DNA of 58,764 nucleotides from Parapedobacter soli (lineage in GTDB: Bacteria > Bacteroidota > Bacteroidia > Sphingobacteriales > Sphingobacteriaceae): NCBI RefSeq assembly GCF_025460835.1, contig NZ_JAMXAY010000033.1, positions 1 through 58,764 on the forward strand, in the 5' to 3' direction. Positions 44,042 to 53,060 of this stretch are shown here, one piece after another. The notes below the pieces were generated by a model. That model made no database searches. It worked only from the letters and a program-made list of their open reading frames with translations, and was not told where the DNA came from. The stretch's first letter is position 1, and every line of letters begins with the position of its first letter. The translations under genes were made by a program, and so were the position numbers.

Positions 44042-45295
44042 ATGGAGCTTAAAAGAGTAGTAGTAACAGGGTTAGGCGCGCTTACTCCTATCGGGAATAC
44101 TGTCCCTCAGTTTTGGGACAGCCTCGTTAAAGGGGTAAGCGGCGCTGCTCCAATTACTAGGTTTGACGCGTCGAAATTCAAGACGCGTTTTGCTTGTGAA
44201 GTGAAGGGGTTCAACGCCGAAGACTTCATGGAGCGCAAAGAAGCCCGCAAAGTAGATCCATTTGTACACTACGCATTGGCCGCAACAGACGAAGCGGTTG
44301 CAGACGCATCGCTCGTATTCGATGAATTAGATACCAACCGTATCGGTGTGATATGGGGCTCCGGTATCGGTGGCCTAAAGACATTCCTGGATGAAGTGAC
44401 CAACTTCGCCGCGGGCGACGGAACTCCCCGTTTCAACCCGTTTTTCATCCCGAAAATGATTTTAGACATCGCCCCCGGCCATATCTCCATGCGCTACGGG
44501 CTGCATGGCCCCAACTTTTCAACCGTGTCGGCCTGCGCGTCGTCCACACATGCATTGATAGACGGACTAAACTACATCCGCACCGGGCACGCCGATATCA
44601 TCATCAGCGGGGGCTCCGAGGCCATCATCAATGAAGCCGGCATCGGCGGGTTCAATGCCATGCATGCACTGTCTACGCGCAACGACGACCCCCAGACCGC
44701 ATCGCGCCCGTTCGATAAAGACCGCGACGGGTTCGTGGCAGGTGAGGGCGCAGGCGCCATCGTGCTTGAAAGTCTGGAACACGCCCTGGCACGGGGAGCA
44801 AAAATCTATGCCGAACTCGCCGGAGCGGGCATGAGCGCCGACGCATACCACATCACAGCGTCGCACCCCGACGGACTGGGTGCACGCCTGGCCATGGGCA
44901 ATGCCATAGCAGATGCCCGCCTCACCAGCGATGCCATTGACTACATCAACGTGCACGGCACCTCCACACCCGTGGGCGACCCCAGTGAAATCAAGGCCAT
45001 CCTGGAGCTGTTCGGACAACACGCTTACGAGCTGAATATCAGCTCCACCAAATCAATGACCGGCCACCTGCTGGGTGCTGCCGGAGCCGTGGAATCCATC
45101 GCGTCTATCCTTGCCGTAAAAAACGACACGGTGCCGCCAACAATCAATCATTTCACGGACGACCCGAATCTTGATCCGAAATTAAACTTCACATTCAATA
45201 AAGCACAGCAGCGAACCATAAATGCGGCCATGAGCAATACCTTCGGGTTTGGCGGCCACAACGCTACGGTAGTTTTCAAGAAATTCGAAGGATAG
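44042..45295 (+). CDS. fabF: 3-oxoacyl-[acyl-carrier-protein] synthase II
   Basis: A 417-residue condensing enzyme for chain elongation. The catalytic Cys is in STVSACASSTHALIDG near 166, the two His in NVHGTSTPVGD near 305 and KSMTGHLLGAAGAVE near 342, with GFGGHNATV near 402. Placed between acpP and rnc, a conserved order (acpP-fabF-rnc) in Bacteroidetes and other phyla. Confidence 0.98.
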   Translation: MELKRVVVTGLGALTPIGNTVPQFWDSLVKGVSGAAPITRFDASKFKTRFACEVKGFNAEDFMERKEARKVDPFVHYALAATDEAVADASLVFDELDTNRIGVIWGSGIGGLKTFLDEVTNFAAGDGTPRFNPFFIPKMILDIAPGHISMRYGLHGPNFSTVSACASSTHALIDGLNYIRTGHADIIISGGSEAIINEAGIGGFNAMHALSTRNDDPQTASRPFDKDRDGFVAGEGAGAIVLESLEHALARGAKIYAELAGAGMSADAYHITASHPDGLGARLAMGNAIADARLTSDAIDYINVHGTSTPVGDPSEIKAILELFGQHAYELNISSTKSMTGHLLGAAGAVESIASILAVKNDTVPPTINHFTDDPNLDPKLNFTFNKAQQRTINAAMSNTFGFGGHNATVVFKKFEG

Positions 45296-45361
45296 TTTAA
45301 GAAAAGGCATTCCATACCACAGGAGAAAATCCCCTTGGCGTGGTTATCAGTTAGTAGTCAG

Positions 45362-46093
45362 ATGCCTATTTTGAAGATTTACAAACTGTATTTTTCACCC
45401 CACCGGCGTTATGTGAGGGCGCTCAAGAACATGCTCGGCTTCGTTCCGGGCAATCTGCACCTCTATCAGCTGGCATTCCGCCATAAGTCGGTGGCCGTAC
45501 CCGTCAAAGACGGCACCAAAAACAGCAACGAGCGGCTGGAATTCCTGGGCGATGCCGTATTGGGCTCGGTAGTGGCCGAGCTGCTCTTCAAGAAGTACCC
45601 CTACAAAGGGGAAGGGTTCCTCACCGAAATGCGATCCAAAATCGTAAGCCGCGCACACCTCAACCAGCTGTCGCGCAAGCTGGGCCTCAATGAGCTTATC
45701 CAGTACGACTCACGCATGGTGCACTACCCCAATAAGCAGGGATCCCTCCTGGGCGATGCCTTCGAAGCGCTGATCGGGGCCGTCTACCTCGACAAAGGCT
45801 ACGCATTCGTGAAAAACTTCCTCATCAACCGCATCATCAAGCCCCATGTCGATATCCAGCTGCTGGAGCAAACCGAAACCAACTTCAAGAGCCGCCTCAT
45901 CGAGTGGTGCCAGCAGGCCGGCAAAGAAGTGAGCTTCATCCAAGCCGAAAATGCCGCCGGCGACAGCGTCAAGATATTTACCATCGATGCCGTGGTGGAT
46001 GGCGAAGTGTGCGGCACCGGCCGCGACTACAACAAGAAAAGCGCCGAGAAAATCGCCGCCGAAAAGGCCTGCGAAGCACTCAGTGTGCTTTGA
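45362..46093 (+). CDS. rnc: ribonuclease III
   Basis: A 243-residue double-strand-specific RNase for rRNA and mRNA processing. The catalytic signature ERLEFLGDAVLGSVVAE lies near 55, with the second acidic cluster GDAFEALIGAVYLDKGY near 125 and a double-stranded RNA-binding domain at about 170-240 (NFKSRLIEWCQQAGKEVSF ... KKSAEKIAAEKACEAL). Start chosen at MPILKIYKLYF; the upstream part of the frame is intergenic. Third gene of acpP-fabF-rnc. Confidence 0.97.
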   Translation: MPILKIYKLYFSPHRRYVRALKNMLGFVPGNLHLYQLAFRHKSVAVPVKDGTKNSNERLEFLGDAVLGSVVAELLFKKYPYKGEGFLTEMRSKIVSRAHLNQLSRKLGLNELIQYDSRMVHYPNKQGSLLGDAFEALIGAVYLDKGYAFVKNFLINRIIKPHVDIQLLEQTETNFKSRLIEWCQQAGKEVSFIQAENAAGDSVKIFTIDAVVDGEVCGTGRDYNKKSAEKIAAEKACEALSVL

Positions 46094-46103
46094 GTTGTTC
46101 GGT

Positions 46104-46222
46104 ATCCCACATCTCACATCTCATATCTCACGTCTCATGTCTCGTGTCTCACATCTCACGTCTCACGTCTCACGTCTCATATCTCATATCTCGTGTCTCA
46201 CATCTCACATCTCATATCTGCC
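46104..46222 (+). repeat. tandem 7-bp repeat (RTCTCRY) upstream of hisS
   Basis: Fifteen consecutive heptamers of form (A/G)TCTC(A/G)(C/T) run in perfect register from 46111 to 46215, flanked by one degenerate unit on each side (ATCCCAC, ATCTGCC). All differences between units are transitions, at positions 1, 6 and 7 of the unit. The array ends directly at the -33 element of hisS. Confidence 0.9.
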
Positions 46223-46253
46223 TTGCCTATACACGCAAATATAGCTAAGTTTG
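46223..46253 (+). promoter_or_regulatory. hisS promoter (TTG-N20-TAAGTTTG)
   Basis: TTG (46223-46225) immediately after the repeat array and TAAGTTTG (46246-46253), 20 nt apart; the box ends 4 nt before the hisS ATG. Confidence 0.7.
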
Positions 46254-46257
46254 CCCC

Positions 46258-47640
46258 ATGGCAGTAATCAAACCTTCGTTGGCCAAGGGCACCCGCGATT
46301 TTTCGCCCGCGGAAATGGAAAAACGCAACCACATCTTCAATACCGTTAAATCGGTGTTCGTCAAATACGGGTACCGCGAAATCCAGACCCCCTCTTTTGA
46401 AAACCTCCAAACCCTTACCGGCAAGTACGGCGATGAGGGCGATAAGCTGATTTTCAAGATACTCAACTCGGGCGACTACCTGGCCAAGGCCCCTGCTGAG
46501 CTGCTCGAAGCGCGAGCCTCGGGCCCACTCATCCCCTATATCACCGAGCGGGCGCTGCGCTACGACCTTACCGTCCCGTTCGCCCGCTATGTGGTGATGC
46601 ACCAGCATGAGCTCACCCTGCCCTTCAAGCGGTTCCAGATACAGCCCGTATGGCGGGCCGACCGGCCGCAGCGGGGGCGCTACCGCGAGTTCTACCAGTG
46701 CGATGTGGATGTGGTGGGGTCGGATAGCCTGCTCAACGAAGCCGAGTTCGTGCTCATCTACCACGAAGCCCTCACCAAACTGGGGCTGCGCGACTTCTCC
46801 ATCAAGCTCAACAACCGCAAGCTGCTGGCCGGCATTGCCGAAATACTGGGCAAGCCCGAGCTCATCGTGGATATGACCGTAGCCATCGATAAGCTCGATA
46901 AAATCGGCCTCGAAGGCGTAAACAATGAGCTGCTCGCCCGCGGCTTTACCACCCAAGATCTGCAGCAGCTGGCGCCCATCATCAAGCTGGAAGGGCCCAA
47001 CGCTGCCAAAATCGAGCAGCTGAAGCAGGTCCTGCAGCCCTCAGCCATCGGCCTCGCCGGCATCGGCGAGCTGGAGACCGTGCTGGGGTACGTCGAGAAG
47101 CTCTCGGCCGGTACCGACCTGCTCAACCGGTTCGTGGAAGTGGATATCACCCTCGCCCGCGGCCTCAACTACTACACGGGCTGCATCTTTGAAGTCAAAA
47201 CAAACGAGGTGGCCATGGGCAGTATCGGCGGCGGCGGCCGCTATGACGACCTCACCGGCATGTTCGGCCTTAAAGGCATCACCGGCGTGGGCATCTCTTT
47301 CGGTGCCGACCGTATCTATGACGTACTCGAAGAGCTGGGCCTTTTCCCGCAGTCCACCGCGCAGTCCACCCAAGTGCTGATCACCAACTTCGATAAGCTC
47401 GCCGAGCTGTATGCCCTACCGCTGCTCCAGAAACTACGTGCCGCCGGCGTGGCCACCGAGCTCTACCCCGCTGCCGCCAAGCTGAAAAAGCAGCTGGCTT
47501 ACGCCGACAACAAAAGCATCCCCTACGTGGTGCTCGTCGGCGAGGAAGAAATCGCAGCCAGCCAGTTTTCGTTGAAAGACATGCGCACCGGCGAGCAATG
47601 GAAGCTCAACGAAGCCGAGCTATGCGCCAGGCTTAGTTAA
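46258..47640 (+). CDS. hisS: histidyl-tRNA synthetase
   Basis: A 460-residue class II synthetase. Motif 2 is QPVWRADRPQRGRYREFYQCDVDVVG near 124, the histidine-specific loops are ARGLNYYTGCIFEV near 300 and GGGGRYDDL near 322, and motif 3 is GVGISFGADRIYD near 340. The C-terminal anticodon-binding domain follows (about 370-460). Its stop overlaps the convergent toxin gene by 4 bp. Confidence 0.97.
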   Translation: MAVIKPSLAKGTRDFSPAEMEKRNHIFNTVKSVFVKYGYREIQTPSFENLQTLTGKYGDEGDKLIFKILNSGDYLAKAPAELLEARASGPLIPYITERALRYDLTVPFARYVVMHQHELTLPFKRFQIQPVWRADRPQRGRYREFYQCDVDVVGSDSLLNEAEFVLIYHEALTKLGLRDFSIKLNNRKLLAGIAEILGKPELIVDMTVAIDKLDKIGLEGVNNELLARGFTTQDLQQLAPIIKLEGPNAAKIEQLKQVLQPSAIGLAGIGELETVLGYVEKLSAGTDLLNRFVEVDITLARGLNYYTGCIFEVKTNEVAMGSIGGGGRYDDLTGMFGLKGITGVGISFGADRIYDVLEELGLFPQSTAQSTQVLITNFDKLAELYALPLLQKLRAAGVATELYPAAAKLKKQLAYADNKSIPYVVLVGEEEIAASQFSLKDMRTGEQWKLNEAELCARLS

Positions 47641-47942
47641 AGCCGAGTTTCCCAAACCTTCGGGTCTCTTGACGCGCTTAGGATAGCAATTATTACCACC
47701 GACGTTCGAGCTTCATCAATATAGTAGTGGATAAGGTAAGGAAAGACGGTTAACTGAGCCATTCTGGTTTGGCTGTACCGAACGGCATAATGATGCGGGT
47801 ATCGAGCAACTCGCTTAACCAAAGCACGTACCGCTTTTGTAAAGCGTGCGCCCAAACCGGGCTGTTGTTCATTATACCAATTTTTTGCCTCTCGGATGTC
47901 GTCTAGGGCGGCAGGTAGGATGACTGTACTATAGCGCTTCAT
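47637..47942 (-). CDS. ParE-type toxin (module 3)
   Basis: A 101-residue RelE/ParE-superfamily toxin: VILPAALDDIREAKNWYNEQQPGLGARFTKAV, then YPHHYAVRY, QLTVFPYLIHYYID and ILSASRDPKVW. The fold and the terminal SxRDP-x(2)-W are typical for ParE-like proteins. The upstream antitoxin overlaps by 4 bp. It converges on hisS with a 4-bp overlap of coding ends. Confidence 0.9.
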   Translation of the reverse strand: MKRYSTVILPAALDDIREAKNWYNEQQPGLGARFTKAVRALVKRVARYPHHYAVRYSQTRMAQLTVFPYLIHYYIDEARTSVVIIAILSASRDPKVWETRL

Positions 47943-48166
47943 TCGTTCTCTAAAGCTGTCAACGCTTCTTCAAAAGGGACAGCAGTATGAGGATTTGCTT
48001 TATATTCAGTAAGACGCTCTCGCACTACGCCCTTATGCCACCCCGGCATTGCTTCCGTCGCTTCTTCAAGGCCCTCATATTTTTCCTTGAGCTTTTCCCA
48101 TTCCTTAACAGGTATAAAGACTCCGGTCGTTTTTCCCTTACTATCAGAAACGTATTGAATTGACAT
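47939..48166 (-). CDS. antitoxin of module 3
   Basis: A 75-residue protein opening MSIQYVSDSKGKTTGVFIPVKEWEKLKEKY, a short beta-hairpin and helix like Phd/YefM-related DNA-binding antitoxins, then a charged tail for toxin binding (ALTALENE). Overlaps the toxin start by 4 bp. The 138-bp divergent gap to the peptidase gene would hold its promoter; a TATCTTTA near-match lies on the minus strand. Confidence 0.8.
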   Translation of the reverse strand: MSIQYVSDSKGKTTGVFIPVKEWEKLKEKYEGLEEATEAMPGWHKGVVRERLTEYKANPHTAVPFEEALTALENE

Positions 48167-48267
48167 ATCTTAATTCCTTTGAACGGTAAAGATACTGAAA
48201 CACTGAGGCGAAACCAAATCCGAGTTAGGGTCTGTGATACCCGCTTTCCCAATACCCAACAATTCCT

Positions 48268-48275
48268 TATCTTTG
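48268..48275 (+). promoter_or_regulatory. -7 box (TATCTTTG) of the M3 peptidase gene
   Basis: TAnnTTTG match 29 nt upstream of the ATG at 48305. Confidence 0.5.
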
Positions 48276-48304
48276 CCCCCTTGCACCAATCCATCAAGGA
48301 CAAC

Positions 48305-50416
48305 ATGAATAATAAGCGAATTTTACCCCTACTGATGATCTCAACCGCATTCATCGTGTCGTGCGACGACACCAAGCAAATAACGGACAACCCGTTTCTG
48401 ACCGCCTACGACACACCGTTCGGCGTACCCCCCTTTGATAAAATCAAAGACGAGCACTTCAAACCGGCCTATGAAGAGGCCCTCCGGCAGCACAGCGCCG
48501 AGGTCGACTCAATTGCCAACATCACCGAAGCTCCCACGTTCGAAAACACCATCCTGGCACTCGAACACGCCGGCGGGCTGCTTACACGCGTATCATACGT
48601 GTTTTCCAACCTCAGTTCATCCACCACCAACGATGTGCTCAAAGCGCTCGATACCGAGCTGGCGCCGAAGCTGGCGGCCCACCGCGACGACATCACGCTC
48701 AACGATAAGCTGTTCGGCCGCGTCAAGGCCGTGTGGGACCAGCGCGATAGCCTCGGCCTGGACAGCGAGCAGCTGATGCTGCTCGAACGCAGCTACAAGA
48801 ACTTCGTGCGCAACGGCGCAAACCTCAACGATGCCGATAAAGCCACCCTGCGGGACGTCAACGCCCAACTGGCGGAACTCACCACCCAGTTCGGCCAGCA
48901 CGTGCTCGCCGAAACCAACGCATTTGAGCTCGTGGTGGATAGCGAAGAGGCCCTCGGCGGCCTGTCGGACGGCCTGAAGGCCGCCGCTGCCAACACCGCC
49001 AGCGCCAAAGGGCACGACGGCAAGTGGGTGTTCACCCTGTCAAACTCCAGCGTCATGCCGTTCCTCCAGTATGCCGATAACCGCGAGCTGCGCCGCCAGC
49101 TCTGGGAAGGCTACAAAAACCGCGGCGCCAACGGCAACGAAAACGACAACAGCGATATCCTGGTAGAAATAGCCAACCTGCGCCTGCAGAAGGCCAACCT
49201 GCTCGGCTACCCCACCCACGCCCACTACGTGCTGGAAGAGGCCATGGCCGAAAACCCCGACAACGTAAGGAAACTGCTGGGCGACCTCTGGAAGCCCGCC
49301 ATCGCCAAAGCCAAGGCAGAGGCCTATGATATCCAAAAAGAAATCGAAGCCAGCGGCCAGGATTTCCAGGCCGCCCCGTACGACTGGCGCTACTACTCGG
49401 AGAAAATCCGCCAGCAGCGCTTCTCGCTGAGCGAAGAAGAGCTGAAACCCTATTTCAGCCTCGCCAGCGTGCGCCAGGGCGCCTTCGATGTGGCCAATAA
49501 GCTCTACGGGCTCCAGTTCAAGCAGCTGGAAGGCATGCCCATCTACCACCCCGAAGTGGAGGTGTATGAAGTGTCGGAAGCCGACGGCACGCTGGTGGGC
49601 ATCTTCTACGTAGACTACTTCCCCCGCGAGTCAAAGCGCCCCGGCGCATGGATGAGCTCCTTCCGCCGCCAGTATACCGAAAACGGCGAGCGTATGGCCC
49701 CCGTCATCGTCAATGTGTGCAACTTCACGGCGCCCGTGGGCGACCAGCCCGCACTCCTCACCTTCGATGAGGCCAACACGCTGTTCCACGAGTTCGGCCA
49801 CGCACTCCACGGCCTGCTGTCTAATGTCACCTACCAAAGCCTGTCGGGCACGTCCGTATCGCGCGACTTCGTGGAGCTCCCCTCGCAGGTGATGGAAAAC
49901 TGGGCCGAAGACCCCACCGTGTTGAAGTCGTACGCCAAGCACCACGAAACCGGCGAAGCCATCCCCGATGCGCTCATCGCCAAGCTCGAAAGTGCCGGCA
50001 CGTTCGGCCAGGGGTTTGCCACCGTAGAGTACCTCGCGTCGGCCATCCTCGATTTCGACTACCACACCATCACCAGCCCAATCACCGTGAGCGCAGCCGA
50101 GTTTGAAAAGGCCTCGATGGACAAAGCCGGGCTGATCGACGAGATCATCCCCCGCCACCGCAGCACCTACTTCAACCACATCTTCTCCGGCGGCTATTCC
50201 GCAGGGTACTACAGCTACATCTGGGCAGAAGTGCTGGATGCCGATGCGTTCGCAGCCTTCAAGGAAACCAGCTTGTATGACAAGGCCACGGCCGATGCAT
50301 TCCGCCACAACATCCTCGAAAAAGGAGGAACGGAAAAACCTGCCGAGCTGTATCGGAAATTCCGCGGTGCAGACCCGGATCCGGTGCACCTCATGCGGAA
50401 ACGTGGATTGGATTAA
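48305..50416 (+). CDS. dcp: M3-family metallopeptidase (dipeptidyl carboxypeptidase), lipoprotein
   Basis: A 703-residue zinc peptidase with a lipoprotein signal (STAFIVSC, Cys near 19). The catalytic HEFGHALH lies near 491, with the downstream Glu ligand in the ELPSQVMENW helix near 517. Size and motifs fit peptidyl-dipeptidase Dcp, which removes C-terminal dipeptides. The frame extends to 48179, but the ATG at 48305 gives the lipoprotein signal and lies after the promoter. Confidence 0.95.
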   Translation: MNNKRILPLLMISTAFIVSCDDTKQITDNPFLTAYDTPFGVPPFDKIKDEHFKPAYEEALRQHSAEVDSIANITEAPTFENTILALEHAGGLLTRVSYVFSNLSSSTTNDVLKALDTELAPKLAAHRDDITLNDKLFGRVKAVWDQRDSLGLDSEQLMLLERSYKNFVRNGANLNDADKATLRDVNAQLAELTTQFGQHVLAETNAFELVVDSEEALGGLSDGLKAAAANTASAKGHDGKWVFTLSNSSVMPFLQYADNRELRRQLWEGYKNRGANGNENDNSDILVEIANLRLQKANLLGYPTHAHYVLEEAMAENPDNVRKLLGDLWKPAIAKAKAEAYDIQKEIEASGQDFQAAPYDWRYYSEKIRQQRFSLSEEELKPYFSLASVRQGAFDVANKLYGLQFKQLEGMPIYHPEVEVYEVSEADGTLVGIFYVDYFPRESKRPGAWMSSFRRQYTENGERMAPVIVNVCNFTAPVGDQPALLTFDEANTLFHEFGHALHGLLSNVTYQSLSGTSVSRDFVELPSQVMENWAEDPTVLKSYAKHHETGEAIPDALIAKLESAGTFGQGFATVEYLASAILDFDYHTITSPITVSAAEFEKASMDKAGLIDEIIPRHRSTYFNHIFSGGYSAGYYSYIWAEVLDADAFAAFKETSLYDKATADAFRHNILEKGGTEKPAELYRKFRGADPDPVHLMRKRGLD

Positions 50417-50450
50417 TCGCGTTGACCGCAGGCGGTCGCTGCGGCAAGCG

Positions 50451-52214
50451 TCATATCCCTGCCGAGTGGAACTGCAGGTCGTACAGCCGCTTGTAGTAGC
50501 CGTCTAGGCGCAGCAGCTCCTGGTGCGTGCCCATTTCTTTCATTTCGCCCTTATCCAGCACGATGATACGGTCGGCCTTCTGGATGGTAGAGAGGCGGTG
50601 GGCAATCACGATGCAGGTACGGCCCGCCATCAGCCTGTCGATGGCCTGCTGGATGAGCTCTTCCGACTCGGTATCTACCGATGAGGTGGCCTCGTCCAGC
50701 ACCAATATCTTCGGGTCGTGCACCAGCGCGCGGATAAACGAGATCAGCTGCGCCTGCCCCGATGAGAGGGTGGCCCCCCGCTCCTGCACCTTATAGTCAT
50801 AGCCCCCCGGCAGCCGCATGATGAACTCGTGGGCCCCCACCTGCTTGGCGGCCTCCACCATCTGCTCGCGGCTGATGGCCGGATCGTTGAGGCTGATGTT
50901 GCTCGCCACCGAGTCTGAAAACAGAAACACGTCCTGCAACACCGTGGCTATGGTGCGGCGCAGGTAGTTCAGCTCATACTCCCTGATGTCTACCCCATCC
51001 AGCCGGATGGAACCCCTGTTCACCTCATAAAAGCGGCTCAGTATGTTTACGGTCGACGACTTCCCCGCCCCGGTGGCCCCCACCAGCGCCAGGGTCTCGC
51101 CCGGCTTCACGGCAAAGTTGATGTCTTTCAGCACCCACTGCTCATCGTTGTAGGCAAACCATACACCGTCAAAGACAATCTCGCCGCGGATGTGCTCCGG
51201 CTGGTGCACGCCCGTGTTGGGGGTCCGCTCGTCGGTATCCAGCACCGCAAAAATCCGCTCGGCGCTCACCATCCCCATCTGCAGCGTGTTGAACTTATCC
51301 ACCAGCTCTCGGATGGGCCGGAAGATCATGTTGATGTACATGATGAAGGCCACAATCACCCCCGGCGAGAGCGTATCGGCCAGCACCTGCTTGGAGCCGT
51401 ACCACACCAGCAGCCCCAGCGATACGGCCATGATGATTTCCAGCACCGGGAAGAAGATGGAGAAATACCAGTTGGCCCGGATGTGGGCATTCCGGTGCTC
51501 CGCATTGGCCGCCTTAAACTTGCGCATCTCCTGCGCCTCGCGCGCAAAATACTGGATGATGCTCACCCCGGAGATGTGCTCCTGCAGGAACGTGTTGAGG
51601 TTAGCGACCCACTTGCGCACATCCTGGAAGGCCGACTTCATCGCCTCCTTGAAAACGTAGGTAGCCCCTATCATCACCGGCATGGGTATCAGCACGATGA
51701 GCGTGAGCTTCCAGTCGGTATAAAACATCACGCCCAGTATCACCACCAGCTGCAGGATGTCGCCGATGATCTGGATGAGCCCCTCCGAAAAGATATTGGC
51801 GATGGTTTCAAGGTCGGAGATGGTGCGGGTAATGATGCGGCCGATGGGCGTATGGTCGAAATACTTGAGGCGTAGGCCCGTAATGTGGTTAAACACGTTG
51901 ATGCGGAGGTCGCGGATCACCGATTGCCCCAGCGTGTTGGTCATCAGCGTATGGAAATAGCGCACCACAGTTTGCAGCACCAGCAGGCCCAGCATGGAGA
52001 GCAGCATCAGCTGCAGGCCGCCGATGTCGTTGCTGAGGATAAACCGGTCGAGCGTATACTCCACCAGCATGGGCAGCGCCGGGGCCACCACGGCCATCAG
52101 GATGGTGAGCACCACCGACAGGGCAAAAATACCCCTGTAGGGCCTTACATAGCGCAGCATTCTGCGTAGCAGCTGCGCATCATACGTCTTTCCGGTTACC
52201 TTCGGCTCGCTCAT
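50451..52214 (-). CDS. ABC transporter, fused permease and ATPase (MsbA-like)
   Basis: A 587-residue half-transporter with six membrane helices (about 30-310) and a nucleotide-binding domain. Walker A is GATGAGKSS, the signature is LSSGQAQLISFIRAL (glutamine-alanine in place of the more usual QR), Walker B ILVLDEATSSVD and the H-loop IVIAHRLST. It probably works as a homodimeric exporter of a lipid or drug. Start MSEPKVTGK at 52214; the open frame to 52226 would need a TTG within the -7 box. Confidence 0.95.
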   Translation of the reverse strand: MSEPKVTGKTYDAQLLRRMLRYVRPYRGIFALSVVLTILMAVVAPALPMLVEYTLDRFILSNDIGGLQLMLLSMLGLLVLQTVVRYFHTLMTNTLGQSVIRDLRINVFNHITGLRLKYFDHTPIGRIITRTISDLETIANIFSEGLIQIIGDILQLVVILGVMFYTDWKLTLIVLIPMPVMIGATYVFKEAMKSAFQDVRKWVANLNTFLQEHISGVSIIQYFAREAQEMRKFKAANAEHRNAHIRANWYFSIFFPVLEIIMAVSLGLLVWYGSKQVLADTLSPGVIVAFIMYINMIFRPIRELVDKFNTLQMGMVSAERIFAVLDTDERTPNTGVHQPEHIRGEIVFDGVWFAYNDEQWVLKDINFAVKPGETLALVGATGAGKSSTVNILSRFYEVNRGSIRLDGVDIREYELNYLRRTIATVLQDVFLFSDSVASNISLNDPAISREQMVEAAKQVGAHEFIMRLPGGYDYKVQERGATLSSGQAQLISFIRALVHDPKILVLDEATSSVDTESEELIQQAIDRLMAGRTCIVIAHRLSTIQKADRIIVLDKGEMKEMGTHQELLRLDGYYKRLYDLQFHSAGI

Positions 52215-52223
52215 GGGCAGCTG

Positions 52224-52231
52224 CAAAAGTA
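52224..52231 (-). promoter_or_regulatory. -7 box (TACTTTTG) of the ABC transporter gene
   Basis: TAnnTTTG match ending 9 nt before the ATG at 52214, only 18 bp after the truA stop codon. Confidence 0.6.
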
Positions 52232-52248
52232 CAATTTTACGGCCACAT

Positions 52249-53022
52249 CTATACGGTTATGTCGATAAAGGGATAGGCCACCGCGGAGAGGTAGAGGCCG
52301 CATGCCGGTACGGAAGCGCCGGCCACCGAGCGGTCTTTGCTTTGGATTACGGTATGCATGTGCCGGGGAGGCTGCTCGCCACGGCCGATTTCCATCAGCG
52401 TACCCACGATGGCCCGCACCATATTGCGCAGAAAGCGGTTGGCCGAGATGTGGAATACCAGCCGGTCGGTTCCCACCCACCGCCATTCGGCGTGCGTGAT
52501 GCGGCAGATGTTGGTATGCACTTGGGTGTTTGACTTGCTGAAGCACGAGAAATCTTCATACCCATACAGCAGCTTGGCGGCTTCATTCATGGCCTGCACA
52601 TCCGGCACATCGCGCAGCAGCCACGATCGGCCATGCAGGAAGGGATCTTTGCGCAGGTGCGCGTGGTATTCGTACGCCCGGCTTACCGCATCGAAGCGGG
52701 CGTGGGCGTCCGGCGCCACGGCAATGAGCCGCTTGGCGGCGATGTCGTGCGGCAGCAGCGCATTCAGGCGGTGTATGAAGCTGCGCCCGTCCATCGGCAA
52801 GGCAGTGCCCACCCAGTCGAAATGCGCAAACAGCTGGCGGGCATGCACGCCCGTATCCGTGCGGCCGCACCCCACCGTGGCGGTAGGCTGGCGCAGCAGC
52901 GTGGTCAGCGCCCTGTCGAGCACCTCCTGCACGGTCAGCGCATTGGCCTGCACCTGCCAGCCGTGGTAGGCGCCGCCATCGAAAGCGATTTCCAAAAAAT
53001 ACCGGTTGCGTGAAGTTTCCAC
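52249..53022 (-). CDS. truA: tRNA pseudouridine(38-40) synthase
   Basis: A 257-residue enzyme that isomerises U38-U40 in the anticodon arm. The catalytic Asp56 lies in GCGRTDTGVHA, with YHGWQVQ near 19 and FHISANRFLRNMVRAIVGTL near 195. The start codon is GTG at 53022, 4 nt downstream of a -7 box. Divergent from queD with a 38-bp gap. Confidence 0.96.
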   Translation of the reverse strand: METSRNRYFLEIAFDGGAYHGWQVQANALTVQEVLDRALTTLLRQPTATVGCGRTDTGVHARQLFAHFDWVGTALPMDGRSFIHRLNALLPHDIAAKRLIAVAPDAHARFDAVSRAYEYHAHLRKDPFLHGRSWLLRDVPDVQAMNEAAKLLYGYEDFSCFSKSNTQVHTNICRITHAEWRWVGTDRLVFHISANRFLRNMVRAIVGTLMEIGRGEQPPRHMHTVIQSKDRSVAGASVPACGLYLSAVAYPFIDITV

Positions 53023-53026
53023 CGCG

Positions 53027-53034
53027 CAAAAGTA
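53027..53034 (-). promoter_or_regulatory. -7 box (TACTTTTG) of truA
   Basis: TAnnTTTG match on the minus strand ending 4 nt before the truA GTG; 12 bp from the opposing queD box. Confidence 0.6.
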
Positions 53035-53046
53035 CAGATTATAACG

Positions 53047-53054
53047 TATCTTTG
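53047..53054 (+). promoter_or_regulatory. -7 box (TATCTTTG) of queD
   Basis: TAnnTTTG match ending 6 nt before the queD ATG; back to back with the truA box. Confidence 0.65.
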
Positions 53055-53060
53055 CGCGCT

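Noticed and set aside
46104-46222. CRISPR-like array
   Set aside because: The repeat is 7 bp with no spacers; it is a simple tandem repeat.
50424-50437. A GACCGC/GCGGTC palindrome between the peptidase and ABC genes as terminator
   Set aside because: The loop would be only 2 nt and there is no T-run on either side.
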